DNA from: Fumia sp045121595
Lineage (GTDB): Bacteria > Bacillota > Clostridia > Oscillospirales > Ruminococcaceae
Reading direction: 5' to 3'
Assembly: GCA_045121595.1 (NCBI GenBank)
Contig: JBGVGI010000091.1
Span: 164,266-228,265, forward strand
Length of the DNA: 64,000 nt
The notes beneath the pieces were generated by a model. The model was not told the DNA's origin. It did not search any database and was given only the letters and a program-made list of their open reading frames with translations. This document shows positions 7,988 through 16,219 of the stretch, piece by piece; the stretch's first letter is position 1, and every line of letters begins with the position of its first letter. The position numbers and the translations under genes were made by a program.

Positions 7988-9487
7988 TTATATAGATTTT
8001 TTATCTTTAAGCACTACGTCGTGAGCACCGCCCTCAACGATAGAGGTTGAAGAAACAAGTGTAAGTTTTGCATTTTTCTGCAAATCGGGGATATTTAAAA
8101 CTCCGCAGTTGCACATAGTGGATTTTACTTTTGCGAGTGACTGGGTAACGTTGTCTTTTAAAGAACCTGCATAAGGAACGTAGGAGTCAACGCCTTCTTC
8201 GAAGGAGAGCTTTTTGTCGCCACCCATATCGTAACGCTGCCAGTTTCTTGCACGGTTGGAGCCTTCGCCCCAGTATTCTTTCATATAACTTCCGTTGATG
8301 TTAACTTTATTGGTAGGGCTTTCGTCAAAACGTGAAAAATATCTGCCGAGCATAATGAAATCGGCACCCATAGCAAGTGCTAAAGTCATATGATAATCGT
8401 GAACGATACCACCGTCCGAGCAAACGGGAACGTAGATACCTGTTTCTTCGAAATACTCGTCTCTTGCTTTGCAGACGTCGATAAGAGCAGTTGCCTGACC
8501 TCTGCCTATGCCCTTCTGCTCACGGGTAATACAGATAGAACCGCCACCAATACCGACTTTTACAAAATCGGCACCTGCTTTTGCGAGGAACAAAAAGCCT
8601 TCTCTGTCTACAACGTTTCCTGCACCTACTTTAACAGTATCACCATAATTTTCACGGATATAATCAATAGTTAATTTCTGCCATTCGGAAAAGCCTTCGG
8701 AGGAGTCGATACAAAGCACGTCTGCACCTGCTTCAACCAAAGCGGGAACACGTTCAGCGTAATCTCTTGTATTGATACCTGCACCCACCATATAGCGTTT
8801 GGAGGAGTCTAAAAGCTCGTTTAAGTTTTCCTTATGGGAGGAATAGTCTTTTCTGAAAACCATATATTTGAGGTTACCGTCTTTATCAATCAAAGGCAAA
8901 GAATTAAGCTTGTTTTCCCAGATAATATCGTTTGCAACCTTCAAAGAAGTGGTATCGGGAGCAGTAACAAGCTCAGAAAGAGGAGTCATAAAGGTTTCTA
9001 CCTTATCGGTAAGCGCCATTCTGCTCACTCTGTAATCTCTGCCTGTAACGATACCTAAAAGTTTGCCGTTTGCAGTACCGTCAAGTGTTACGGCAACGGT
9101 GGAATGACCTGTTTTTTCTTTAAGAGCCAGTATATCTTCCAGAGTATCGTCAGGTTTTACGTTTGAATCACTTACAACAAAACCTGCTTTATAATTTTTA
9201 ACACGACTTACCATCTGTGCTTCGCTTTCAACAGACTGAGAACCGTAAATAAAGGACATACCGCCTTCTTTAGCAAGGGCAATTGCCATTTTATCATCGG
9301 AAACAGACTGCATAATAGCAGAAACAAGCGGAATATTAAGCATTATCGGAGATTTTTCCCCTTTTTTGAATTTAACAAGCGGAGTACGCAGACTGACGTT
9401 TGAAGGAATACATTCTGCCGAAGAATAACCTGGTACTAAAAGGTACTCACCAAAAGTGTGGGAAGGTTCAGGGAAAATATAAGCCAT
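7988..9487 (-). CDS. guaB: IMP dehydrogenase
   Basis: 499 residues. It oxidises IMP to XMP with NAD+, the committed step of GMP synthesis. The catalytic cysteine is C319 in GIGGGSICITREQKGIGRG, and the flap and phosphate-binding segments follow. Two CBS domains are inserted at about residues 95-215 (PDDTLEDIL, GIVTGRDYR, FMTPLSELVTA). The N-terminus (MAYIFPEPSHTFGEYLLVPG) belongs to a slightly divergent IMPDH clade. A 270-bp inverted-repeat element ends 25 bp upstream of the start codon and may supply part of the promoter. Confidence 0.95.
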   Translation of the reverse strand: MAYIFPEPSHTFGEYLLVPGYSSAECIPSNVSLRTPLVKFKKGEKSPIMLNIPLVSAIMQSVSDDKMAIALAKEGGMSFIYGSQSVESEAQMVSRVKNYKAGFVVSDSNVKPDDTLEDILALKEKTGHSTVAVTLDGTANGKLLGIVTGRDYRVSRMALTDKVETFMTPLSELVTAPDTTSLKVANDIIWENKLNSLPLIDKDGNLKYMVFRKDYSSHKENLNELLDSSKRYMVGAGINTRDYAERVPALVEAGADVLCIDSSEGFSEWQKLTIDYIRENYGDTVKVGAGNVVDREGFLFLAKAGADFVKVGIGGGSICITREQKGIGRGQATALIDVCKARDEYFEETGIYVPVCSDGGIVHDYHMTLALAMGADFIMLGRYFSRFDESPTNKVNINGSYMKEYWGEGSNRARNWQRYDMGGDKKLSFEEGVDSYVPYAGSLKDNVTQSLAKVKSTMCNCGVLNIPDLQKNAKLTLVSSTSIVEGGAHDVVLKDKKSI

Positions 9488-9507
9488 ATTTTTTCTCTCC
9501 TTTAATT

Positions 9508-9513
9508 ATTATA
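9508..9513 (-). promoter_or_regulatory. Possible -10 box of guaB at the edge of the repeat element
   Basis: TATAAT on the minus strand, 20 nt before the ATG. The upstream half of any promoter would lie inside the repeat element, and no good -35 is seen at 17 bp. Tentative. Confidence 0.3.
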
Positions 9514-9782
9514 GGCGGAACTGACGAATTCAAGTATGTTTTTTGCATACTGTTTTTCGCCGTTTCTTCGTTAAAATCCTCGTGAATACACAAAGTATTC
9601 ACTGTGGTTTTGCCTTGAAACCTCTGAAAAACAGTGGGCAAAAAATTCGTCAGAACCTGAAATAGTCGAAAGAATGATTTCTAAAGGCGTCAAATCGATA
9701 AGAATACTGCATTTCAAGACCAACAAGGCTAAAAAGTCAAATTTGACTATTTCAGGCATATTGGAACTCGTCGGTTCCGCCT
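9513..9782. repeat. 270-bp dispersed element with terminal inverted repeats, copy 1
   Basis: Both ends read AGGCGGAAC-(T/C)-GACGA inward, a terminal inverted repeat of about 18 bp with few mismatches. Read on the minus strand it aligns end to end with 32618-32893, including a near-identical core that contains CAAAACCACAGTGAATAC. TA flanks both GGCGG ends here. Non-autonomous size and TIRs suggest a MITE-like element. It fills the gap between an SGNH esterase gene and guaB. Confidence 0.8.
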
Positions 9783-9830
9783 ATTCATTCTATTCTCTAT
9801 ATTTTACACTAAATTTAAAGATTTGTCCAT

Positions 9831-9866
9831 AAAAAAATCCCATTTTTAAAAAATGGGATTAATTTT
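9831..9866 (-). terminator. Terminator of the SGNH esterase pair
   Basis: The stem AATCCCATTTTT / AAAAATGGGATT sits between A- and T-rich runs immediately after the second esterase stop codon. Confidence 0.8.
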
Positions 9867-10964
9867 TTATTTACTATTTTCCAAAGCTTCCTGCAAAACG
9901 GGTGCAATGGTTTCTGCCATACGATAAAAACCTAAATCGTTGGGGTGACAGGAGTCTACTGTACAAGCGTCTCTGTCATATCCTGCAAAGAGGGATTGAC
10001 CGTCAATATAATAAACGTTTTTGTCGCCTCTTTCCTTGGCGTTTCTGTAAGTTTTATGTATAACGGCACGGCGTTCGGATTTATCCCAGAGTTCTCCTTC
10101 ACAATTCTCATAATAGTCCGGGAGAGTGATGAATATTACGGGCAAATCGGGATTTTTCTCACGAACTTTTAAGAAAAATCTTTCGTGGGTTTCTTTAAGG
10201 GAGTCGATGGTATGAGAGTTATGGTCATAGTCCATAACGAAAACACTCATCGGGAGATTTGCAATATGGTCTGCGATAACGTCTTCACCCAGAGCACTGC
10301 CCGAAAAGCCTAAGTTGATGTAGTCAAAGTCAAATCTTCTTGAAAGGTGGCCCTGATAAGCGTTACCCGGACGGGATGCACAACCGCCCTGAGTAATGGA
10401 GCTACCATAGAAAACAACGGGTTTTTCGATTTTATAACGTTTACCTTCACCGATTTTAGCGTCCTTCTGCAAACCGATATAAAGGTTTGTAACAGGGTTA
10501 TAAAGCGGGAAATTCAAAGTAAGGTAACGCATTTTCTTGGTGGAAAATTCTATAATTGTTTCGTAACCTTTGGTGTCCATAGGTGCGAAAGCATCGGGGA
10601 GAAAGCTTCTTACATAAGTGCTTCCTATTTCACCGTCTTCGTAAAGGTCAAAACCTGCAACACCACATCTTGCCATATGGCTCATAGAGTTAAGCCAGGG
10701 CATTTCAACCTTGATTGCGATGTAATCGGAGTCGGTAGCAAAACGTACTCTGCCTCCTGCTGTGGAGTAGTTAAGTCTCTGTACGCCTTCGTTTGCGCCG
10801 TCACCTACTTCTTTGGGCATACGGATAAACTCAGGCTCATTTTTATAATCATAAAGACCGTACACCTTAAAAGGGTCTTCTCTCACGTCGAGGAAAACGA
10901 TGTCTTCCTTGTCGATGGAAGTTATGATTTTTAAGTTCTTGTCAATTTCAGCAATGTTTTTCAT
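9867..10964 (-). CDS. SGNH/GDSL hydrolase with GxDLY N-terminal domain
   Basis: 365 residues. The N-terminal beta domain carries GFDLY at 104-108, the signature of the GxDLY domain that precedes SGNH esterases. The hydrolase domain starts near residue 180 with the nucleophile in YGSSITQG (serine 189). The acid/base pair is D337 and H340 in DSCHPND. Such enzymes deacylate carbohydrates or other esters. No signal peptide is visible. It is 3 nt from its paralogue upstream, so the two are a tandem duplication and probably one operon. Confidence 0.85.
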   Translation of the reverse strand: MKNIAEIDKNLKIITSIDKEDIVFLDVREDPFKVYGLYDYKNEPEFIRMPKEVGDGANEGVQRLNYSTAGGRVRFATDSDYIAIKVEMPWLNSMSHMARCGVAGFDLYEDGEIGSTYVRSFLPDAFAPMDTKGYETIIEFSTKKMRYLTLNFPLYNPVTNLYIGLQKDAKIGEGKRYKIEKPVVFYGSSITQGGCASRPGNAYQGHLSRRFDFDYINLGFSGSALGEDVIADHIANLPMSVFVMDYDHNSHTIDSLKETHERFFLKVREKNPDLPVIFITLPDYYENCEGELWDKSERRAVIHKTYRNAKERGDKNVYYIDGQSLFAGYDRDACTVDSCHPNDLGFYRMAETIAPVLQEALENSK

Positions 10965-10967
10965 AAA

Positions 10968-12053
10968 TTACACCTCTTTAATATTTCCCAGAGCTTCTTC
11001 TAAAATTGGTTTTAATGCTCTTGCCATACAGAAATGTCCTATGTCGTTAGGATGAATCATATCCACTGTAGCAGAGTCTCTTTCATCTTTCGTGAAGAAT
11101 GAACTTCCGTCAATGAAGTAAACATTTTCATCGCCTTTTGCAACGGCATTTTCGTATGTTTTGAAGATAATGTCACGACGCTTTTCAAAGAATTTATCAT
11201 TCTCCCTGAAAACGGGCGCGGACATAAAAATAACAGGTAAGTCGGGCATCTTTTCACGGAATTTCAAAAACATCTTTTCGTGTGTATTCTTAAGATATTC
11301 TGAATCAGGAGCATTCCAGTCATAGTCACAGACAAATGCACTTATATCAAGTGTTGTCATATAATCAACTATACTGTCTTCTGCCTTGCCGTTACCTGAA
11401 AATCCTAAGTTTATATAGTCTATATCAAGACTTCTTGACAAATATCCCTGATAGCAAAGTCCGGGGCGTGAAACACACCCACCCTGGGTGATGGAACTAC
11501 CGTAAAATAAAACGGGTTTTATATCCTTATATTTTTTGCCTTCTGTGATTTCAGCATCATTCTGAAGTCCTATATAGAGATTGTCAACGGGACTGTAAAG
11601 CGGAAAATTCAAAGTAAAATATCGTAATTTTCTGTCAGAAAACTCGATATAGGTTTCATAACCCTTCTGCTCAGAATCAACGGGTGGAAAAAAGCTTCTT
11701 TCATAAAGGCTCTCCCCTTCTCCGTCAATATATATATCAAATCCTGCAGAGCCCATAATAGTCATATGAGGAAAAACATAAGCCCTTGGCATCTGCACTT
11801 TGATTGCAATGTATTTTGAATCGGTAGCAAAACGCACTCTCCCGCCTGCTGTTAGTGGAGTTAGCTCCTCTACACCTGGGCTTGTAGCCTTTGCAACGTC
11901 CATGGGCATTCTTAAAAATGAATTTTTATAATCACAAAATCCGTAAAGATCAAAAGGTTTTTCTTTAACGTCCAAAAAAACTATATCATCTTTATCGATT
12001 GAAGTAATGATTTTAAGATTTTTATCTACACTGGCTACAGAATTCTTTTTCAT
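10968..12053 (-). CDS. SGNH/GDSL hydrolase, paralogue of the next gene
   Basis: 361 residues and collinear with its neighbour throughout. It carries AGFDIYIDGEG (a slightly altered GxDLY motif), YGSSITQGGCVSRPG with the catalytic serine and DMIHPND with the DxxH dyad. The two proteins have diverged enough to suggest different substrates rather than a fresh copy. No signal peptide or membrane segment is seen. It follows the terminator of the sugar-phosphate operon. Confidence 0.85.
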   Translation of the reverse strand: MKKNSVASVDKNLKIITSIDKDDIVFLDVKEKPFDLYGFCDYKNSFLRMPMDVAKATSPGVEELTPLTAGGRVRFATDSKYIAIKVQMPRAYVFPHMTIMGSAGFDIYIDGEGESLYERSFFPPVDSEQKGYETYIEFSDRKLRYFTLNFPLYSPVDNLYIGLQNDAEITEGKKYKDIKPVLFYGSSITQGGCVSRPGLCYQGYLSRSLDIDYINLGFSGNGKAEDSIVDYMTTLDISAFVCDYDWNAPDSEYLKNTHEKMFLKFREKMPDLPVIFMSAPVFRENDKFFEKRRDIIFKTYENAVAKGDENVYFIDGSSFFTKDERDSATVDMIHPNDIGHFCMARALKPILEEALGNIKEV

Positions 12054-12101
12054 TACATCACCTCAAAATAATTGTACAGCAAAATTATTATTTGTCAATA
12101 G

Positions 12102-12136
12102 AAAAAGCCGACAATATTTGATTTTGTCGGCTTTTT
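12102..12136 (-). terminator. Terminator after the sugar-phosphate operon
   Basis: The stem AAAAAGCCGACAA / TTGTCGGCTTTTT ends 14 bp past the phosphohexomutase stop codon. Confidence 0.88.
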
Positions 12137-12150
12137 GTCATTTATTGTGC

Positions 12151-13566
12151 TTACAAGCCAAGAAATTCTCTCATTGTGCTTGTGATTTCAACAGCGCGTG
12201 TGTAGTTTTCCATTTCGCAGAAGATACGGATAAGAGGCTCTGTACCTGAGAAACGGCAGATAATCCAGCCACCGTTTTTGAAGTATACCTTACATCCGTC
12301 TGCATAGGAAACCTTTTCAACTTCTTCGTCGAATACGGGGAGTTTCTTTTCATTGAAGAGAAGGTTGTTGAGTTCCTGTTTCTTTTCTTCGGAGAAACGG
12401 CAGTCGTACTCACTCATTTCGCAGTTGCCGTATGTTTCCTTGATTTCTTTAAGGATAGCGTTTAAGGGTTTACCGATAGCACAAGTCATTTCAACGAGCA
12501 AAGCAGCGGCATAGATACCGTCTTTACCGCTGATGTGACCTTTAACAGTAAGACCACCTGAGCTTTCGCCACCGATGATAGCACCCTTTTCGTCCATTTT
12601 TTCGGAAATCCATTTAAAACCAACGGGAACTTCGTGGCATTTCTGACCGAAGCTTTCAGCAAGACGGTCAAGAAGATGAGTTGTAGCGATATTTCTTACA
12701 CAGTCACCTTTCCAGCCTTTATATTTAACAAGGTAGTAGTAAAGCAAAACGAGAATATCGTTGGGGTGGATAAATCTGCCTTCGGAGTCGATAAGACCGA
12801 TTCTGTCAGCATCGCCGTCGGTACCGATACCGAGGTCGTAACCGCCTTCAACAACCATCTGTGAAAGATGTGCAAGTGTTTTGGAAGAAGGAGAAGGAAG
12901 TCTTCCGCCAAACAAAGCATCGTGACGTTCATGGATAACGTCAACGTTACAACGGCAGGTTAAAAGAATTGTCTGCAAGGAAGTTTTGGAAACACCGAAC
13001 ATGGGGTCCAAAAGAATCTTCACGTGCTTGTTTTTGATAGTATCAATGTCGATTACGGCTAAGATACTGTCAATATAATCATTCATAGGGTCGATGATTT
13101 CAACAATGCCTTTACCAACTGCTTCGTCAAAATCCATAGTTTTAACGTCTGTAACCTTTTCGATATAAGCTTCAATATCGTTTGTTACTTCCTTGGTAGC
13201 ATCTCTGCCGCCTTCTGTAAACACCTTAACACCGTTATATTCAGCGGGGTTATGGGAAGCAGTAACAGCCATACCGTATTTTGTTTTGGTCTGTTTTACA
13301 ACGTACATGATAAGGGGTGTGGGAGCTTCTACGTCGATAAGCTGAACGGGAACATTGTTAGCAGCTAAAACAGAAGCAATCCACTGAGAACCGATGTCGG
13401 AGAGAAAACGTCTGTCATAACCGATTACAACAGGAGTGTTCTCAACCTTTTCATCTTTCATTTTATTTACAAGAGCCTGAGCCAAAAGCTCAAGGTTTGC
13501 TTTTGTAAATTCATCACCGATAATTGCGCGGAATCCGCCGGTACCGAATTTTATCATCTCTTTCAT
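12151..13566 (-). CDS. Phosphoglucomutase/phosphomannomutase family protein
   Basis: 471 residues, the alpha-D-phosphohexomutase fold. The phosphoserine loop is TASHNP with S104, the metal loop is DGDADR at 250-255, GGESSGG binds sugar, and RFSGTEPLIR near the C-terminus binds phosphate. It interconverts hexose 6- and 1-phosphates. It is the third gene of an operon with a GHMP kinase and a nucleotidyltransferase, 9 nt from the latter, so it probably feeds NDP-sugar synthesis. The exact sugar cannot be read from sequence. Confidence 0.93.
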   Translation of the reverse strand: MKEMIKFGTGGFRAIIGDEFTKANLELLAQALVNKMKDEKVENTPVVIGYDRRFLSDIGSQWIASVLAANNVPVQLIDVEAPTPLIMYVVKQTKTKYGMAVTASHNPAEYNGVKVFTEGGRDATKEVTNDIEAYIEKVTDVKTMDFDEAVGKGIVEIIDPMNDYIDSILAVIDIDTIKNKHVKILLDPMFGVSKTSLQTILLTCRCNVDVIHERHDALFGGRLPSPSSKTLAHLSQMVVEGGYDLGIGTDGDADRIGLIDSEGRFIHPNDILVLLYYYLVKYKGWKGDCVRNIATTHLLDRLAESFGQKCHEVPVGFKWISEKMDEKGAIIGGESSGGLTVKGHISGKDGIYAAALLVEMTCAIGKPLNAILKEIKETYGNCEMSEYDCRFSEEKKQELNNLLFNEKKLPVFDEEVEKVSYADGCKVYFKNGGWIICRFSGTEPLIRIFCEMENYTRAVEITSTMREFLGL

Positions 13567-13575
13567 CTCCTATAA

Positions 13576-14307
13576 TTAAGCTTTTAAAAGTCCTTCACAA
13601 AGTGCCAAATCTTCGGGAGTATTTACACCCAAGATTTCGGTATCATCGTGAGTTGTGTAAGTACCGATTTTGTAGCCTTTGCTCATCATAATGGAAGGAA
13701 CGTCTGTAAGATAATATTCACCCTGAGCGTTGTTGCTCTTGAGTTCTTTTAAGCAGTCAAAAAGTTTTTTGCTGTCAAATACGTAGATACCAACGTTGAG
13801 CTCTGTAATAGCTTTCTGTTCGGGTGTGCAGTCTTTATCCTCAACAACACCTGTAAAGGAGCCGTTTTCGTCACGGATAATTCTTCCGTATGCAAGACCT
13901 TTATCGGAAACACCTGTAAGGATTGTGCAGTCGTTTTTCTCAGATGCGTGAACTTCTGCGAGTTTTTCATAAGTTTCCTTTTTAAACATTGGCATATCGC
14001 CGTAGCAAACGAGCACGGGGCCGTCGTAATCAACAAAAGCTTCTTTTGCACAGTTTACTGCGTGACCTGTACCGAGCTGTTCGTCCTGAACTGCGAAGGT
14101 AAAACCGTCTTTAAATGCATCGAATACCATTTCTTTTTTGTAACCTGCAACGATGCAGATATCTTTTTTGTCACCGATGAAGCCAAGATTTTCAACAACG
14201 TAACGAAGCAAGGGTTTGCCGTTTGCTTCTCTTAAAACCTTAGGTGCGTTGAATTTTTCGGATAAAAGTCTTTTACCTTTACCTGCTGCCAAAATAATTG
14301 CTCTCAT
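13576..14307 (-). CDS. NTP-transferase family sugar-1-phosphate nucleotidyltransferase
   Basis: 243 residues with the nucleotide-binding signature LAAGKGKRL at residues 6-14 and a Rossmann-like GT-A fold. It resembles the uridylyltransferase half of GlmU but lacks the acyltransferase repeats. LGTGHAVNCA and GDMPMFKKETYEKL match GlmU-type enzymes. It sits between a GHMP kinase and a phosphohexomutase with gaps of 9-11 nt, so it likely activates the sugar 1-phosphate those enzymes produce. A UDP-HexNAc pyrophosphorylase role is a fair guess, not proof. Confidence 0.87.
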   Translation of the reverse strand: MRAIILAAGKGKRLLSEKFNAPKVLREANGKPLLRYVVENLGFIGDKKDICIVAGYKKEMVFDAFKDGFTFAVQDEQLGTGHAVNCAKEAFVDYDGPVLVCYGDMPMFKKETYEKLAEVHASEKNDCTILTGVSDKGLAYGRIIRDENGSFTGVVEDKDCTPEQKAITELNVGIYVFDSKKLFDCLKELKSNNAQGEYYLTDVPSIMMSKGYKIGTYTTHDDTEILGVNTPEDLALCEGLLKA

Positions 14308-14318
14308 TTTTCTTCCTC

Positions 14319-15428
14319 CTAATCTTCTACTGTAACGCCTTTATCCTGTTTTAAAACCATAGCAGGATAGCCCATATCATTAACTGCTTTTACGATAGCC
14401 TCTGCCTTTTCAACGGGAGCATAGCAGTACATACATCCGCCACCGCCTGAGCCGTTGAATTTACCGCCGTAAGCACCATTTGCAATAGCAGTTTCAAGTA
14501 CCTTGTCGATAATCGGTGTGGAAATCTGCAAACCTTCAGCAAGATTTTTGTGCTGACGGCTTAAAAGTGCACCGAGTTTTACGTCGTCGATGTTGCCACT
14601 TTCAAACATAGCGAGTGCTTCTCTCTGAACGTGGTAGTTATCGATATTTGCTCTTACTTTTCTCTGATGGAACTCATCAAGAGTATCAACGTATTTTTCA
14701 AGTTCGGGATTGTTATAGAAATCTTTAATGGAAGTAATTCCGTACTTATTAAGGTCTTTGATAGCTTCCTGAGTAGGATATTTGGAGTCACCTAAAACCT
14801 TGATTGTGTCTTTCTGCTGCAACGAGTCAAACAAAATAAAGCAACCTTTTAAGTCAACGTCAAGCTTTGTGGGTTCAACGCCGTTTGAGAAATCGATATG
14901 TACAAGTCCACCGAGTGCAGATGCGTACTGGTCCATCATACCGCCGGGTTCGTTGAATTCTTCAACCTCAGCTTTCCATGCAAGCATTGCCATAAGCTTT
15001 GCATCGTTTGCTTTTTCTCTGTCACAAAGAGCAACTAAAGTTGTTGTGAGTACCAAAATCATTGTAGTGGAAGAACACATACCCTTACCAATCGGGATTT
15101 CAGAATCCATAATAACGTCGGCACCAACAAGGTTGAAACCTGCTTTTTTAAGCACGTTAACGATGGATTTGAAGTAGTCACGGCTGTTTTCGTACTTTAA
15201 GTCCTCAGCCATATTGATAGAGTACTCTTCGTACTTGTTATCAACGTTCTTTGCGCCGAGCTCACTGATGGATTTATCACGGATTTTGATGTTGAGCATC
15301 ATATCGTCACGTTTTTCTGCTTTTGTGGAAAAACGAAGGTTGATGCCTGCTGCGATAACTTCAAGTCCTAAGTAGTCCTGATGTTCACCAAAAAGACAAA
15401 TTCTGCTGGGTGTGGAAACTTTCAACAT
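14319..15428 (-). CDS. GHMP-family sugar kinase
   Basis: 369 residues. The N-terminal TPSRICLFGEHQDYLG corresponds to the galactokinase-type substrate motif. The ATP loop is PIGKGMCSST near residues 112-121, and the C-terminal FNGSGGGGCMYCY glycine-rich motif completes the GHMP set. The MEP pathway is present nearby, so mevalonate metabolism is unlikely. The operon partners point to a sugar anomeric kinase. Substrate could be galactose, N-acetylhexosamine, fucose or a heptose. Confidence 0.87.
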   Translation of the reverse strand: MLKVSTPSRICLFGEHQDYLGLEVIAAGINLRFSTKAEKRDDMMLNIKIRDKSISELGAKNVDNKYEEYSINMAEDLKYENSRDYFKSIVNVLKKAGFNLVGADVIMDSEIPIGKGMCSSTTMILVLTTTLVALCDREKANDAKLMAMLAWKAEVEEFNEPGGMMDQYASALGGLVHIDFSNGVEPTKLDVDLKGCFILFDSLQQKDTIKVLGDSKYPTQEAIKDLNKYGITSIKDFYNNPELEKYVDTLDEFHQRKVRANIDNYHVQREALAMFESGNIDDVKLGALLSRQHKNLAEGLQISTPIIDKVLETAIANGAYGGKFNGSGGGGCMYCYAPVEKAEAIVKAVNDMGYPAMVLKQDKGVTVED

Positions 15429-15475
15429 AATATTACCTCCAAAAATAAGTTGGGGAAAGCCAATATAATAATTAT

Positions 15476-15481
15476 ATTATA
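15476..15481 (-). promoter_or_regulatory. -10 element of the GHMP kinase operon
   Basis: TATAAT on the minus strand, about 48 nt before the ATG at 15428, preceded by GTG. No convincing -35 hexamer is seen. Confidence 0.4.
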
Positions 15482-15587
15482 CACCATAAAAAAACTAAAT
15501 AGTTTAAGATATTTTAGACAGTATTCAGTTTTTTATAGTAATTTTAACATTTTTTAGGAAAAATTGCAAATTTCTCGACTCATAAAG

Positions 15588-15621
15588 CAAAAAGAGCTCC
15601 CTTTAAAAAAGGGAGCCTTTG
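15588..15621 (-). terminator. Terminator of nrdD-nrdG
   Basis: GCTCCCTTT / AAGGGAGC stem with A-run and T-run flanks, directly after the nrdG stop. Confidence 0.85.
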
Positions 15622-15622
15622 A

Positions 15623-16165
15623 TTATTTATATCTGTTTCTTTCGGAGACTTCGTGTTCGGGGGCTAAGATAACTTCACCCCTGCGGAAAGTCTTTTTAAG
15701 GTCTATGTAACGTTGATTTTTGCTTCCGCGGTAACGTAAAGTAAGGTCACGCTCAGCTAAGATAAAGGGGCCGTCAACAAGATAGTCGCAGACAGAAAGC
15801 AAGTCACTGACTCCCTTATCCTCTTTGGCTTTTTCCTGAAGTTGTTCCAAAGTCCAGCCCGAATAACTCATAATATCGAGTTTCATACCCCTTATTTCCT
15901 TGATTTTTCTGCCAAGCTCTGCGAAAGCTTCCGCCTGACAGAAAGGCTCACCACCCGAGAAGGTGACGCCCTGCAAAAGAGGATTTTTCTTTATAGCATC
16001 GATAATCTTGTCAAGCTCGATTTCATAACCGCCCTCAAAATCGTGGGTATGGGGGTTATGACACCCGGGACAGTTATGTGGGCAACCCTGACAGAATATT
16101 ACAAATCGCAGTCCTTTGCCGTCAACGATAGACTCTTTAACGACACCTGCTATTCTTAATGTCAT
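15623..16165 (-). CDS. nrdG: Anaerobic ribonucleoside-triphosphate reductase activating protein
   Basis: 180 residues. A radical SAM activase that installs the glycyl radical on NrdD. The 4Fe-4S motif CQGCPHNCPGC appears at about residues 25-35 (CxxxCxxC arrangement), followed by TFSGGEPF for SAM binding. It lies 54 nt after nrdD with a terminator-like hairpin between, so it is probably made at a lower level. Length is normal. Confidence 0.96.
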   Translation of the reverse strand: MTLRIAGVVKESIVDGKGLRFVIFCQGCPHNCPGCHNPHTHDFEGGYEIELDKIIDAIKKNPLLQGVTFSGGEPFCQAEAFAELGRKIKEIRGMKLDIMSYSGWTLEQLQEKAKEDKGVSDLLSVCDYLVDGPFILAERDLTLRYRGSKNQRYIDLKKTFRRGEVILAPEHEVSERNRYK

Positions 16166-16185
16166 TTAAATTCTCCTTACGGGAT

Positions 16186-16214
16186 AAAAACCTGCCCTTA
16201 CGGACAGGTTTTTA
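16186..16214 (-). terminator. Intercistronic hairpin between nrdD and nrdG
   Basis: The stem AAACCTG / CAGGTTT ends in TTTTT on the minus strand. Its position between two operon genes suggests partial termination. Confidence 0.55.
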
Positions 16215-16219
16215 AGTTT

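Noticed and set aside
10347..10934. 195-codon plus-strand frame
   Set aside because: It lies wholly antisense to the SGNH esterase, lacks a ribosome-binding site and resembles no family.
14319..15428. Mevalonate kinase
   Set aside because: GHMP motifs fit, but ispD and ispF show the MEP pathway and the operon partners are sugar enzymes.
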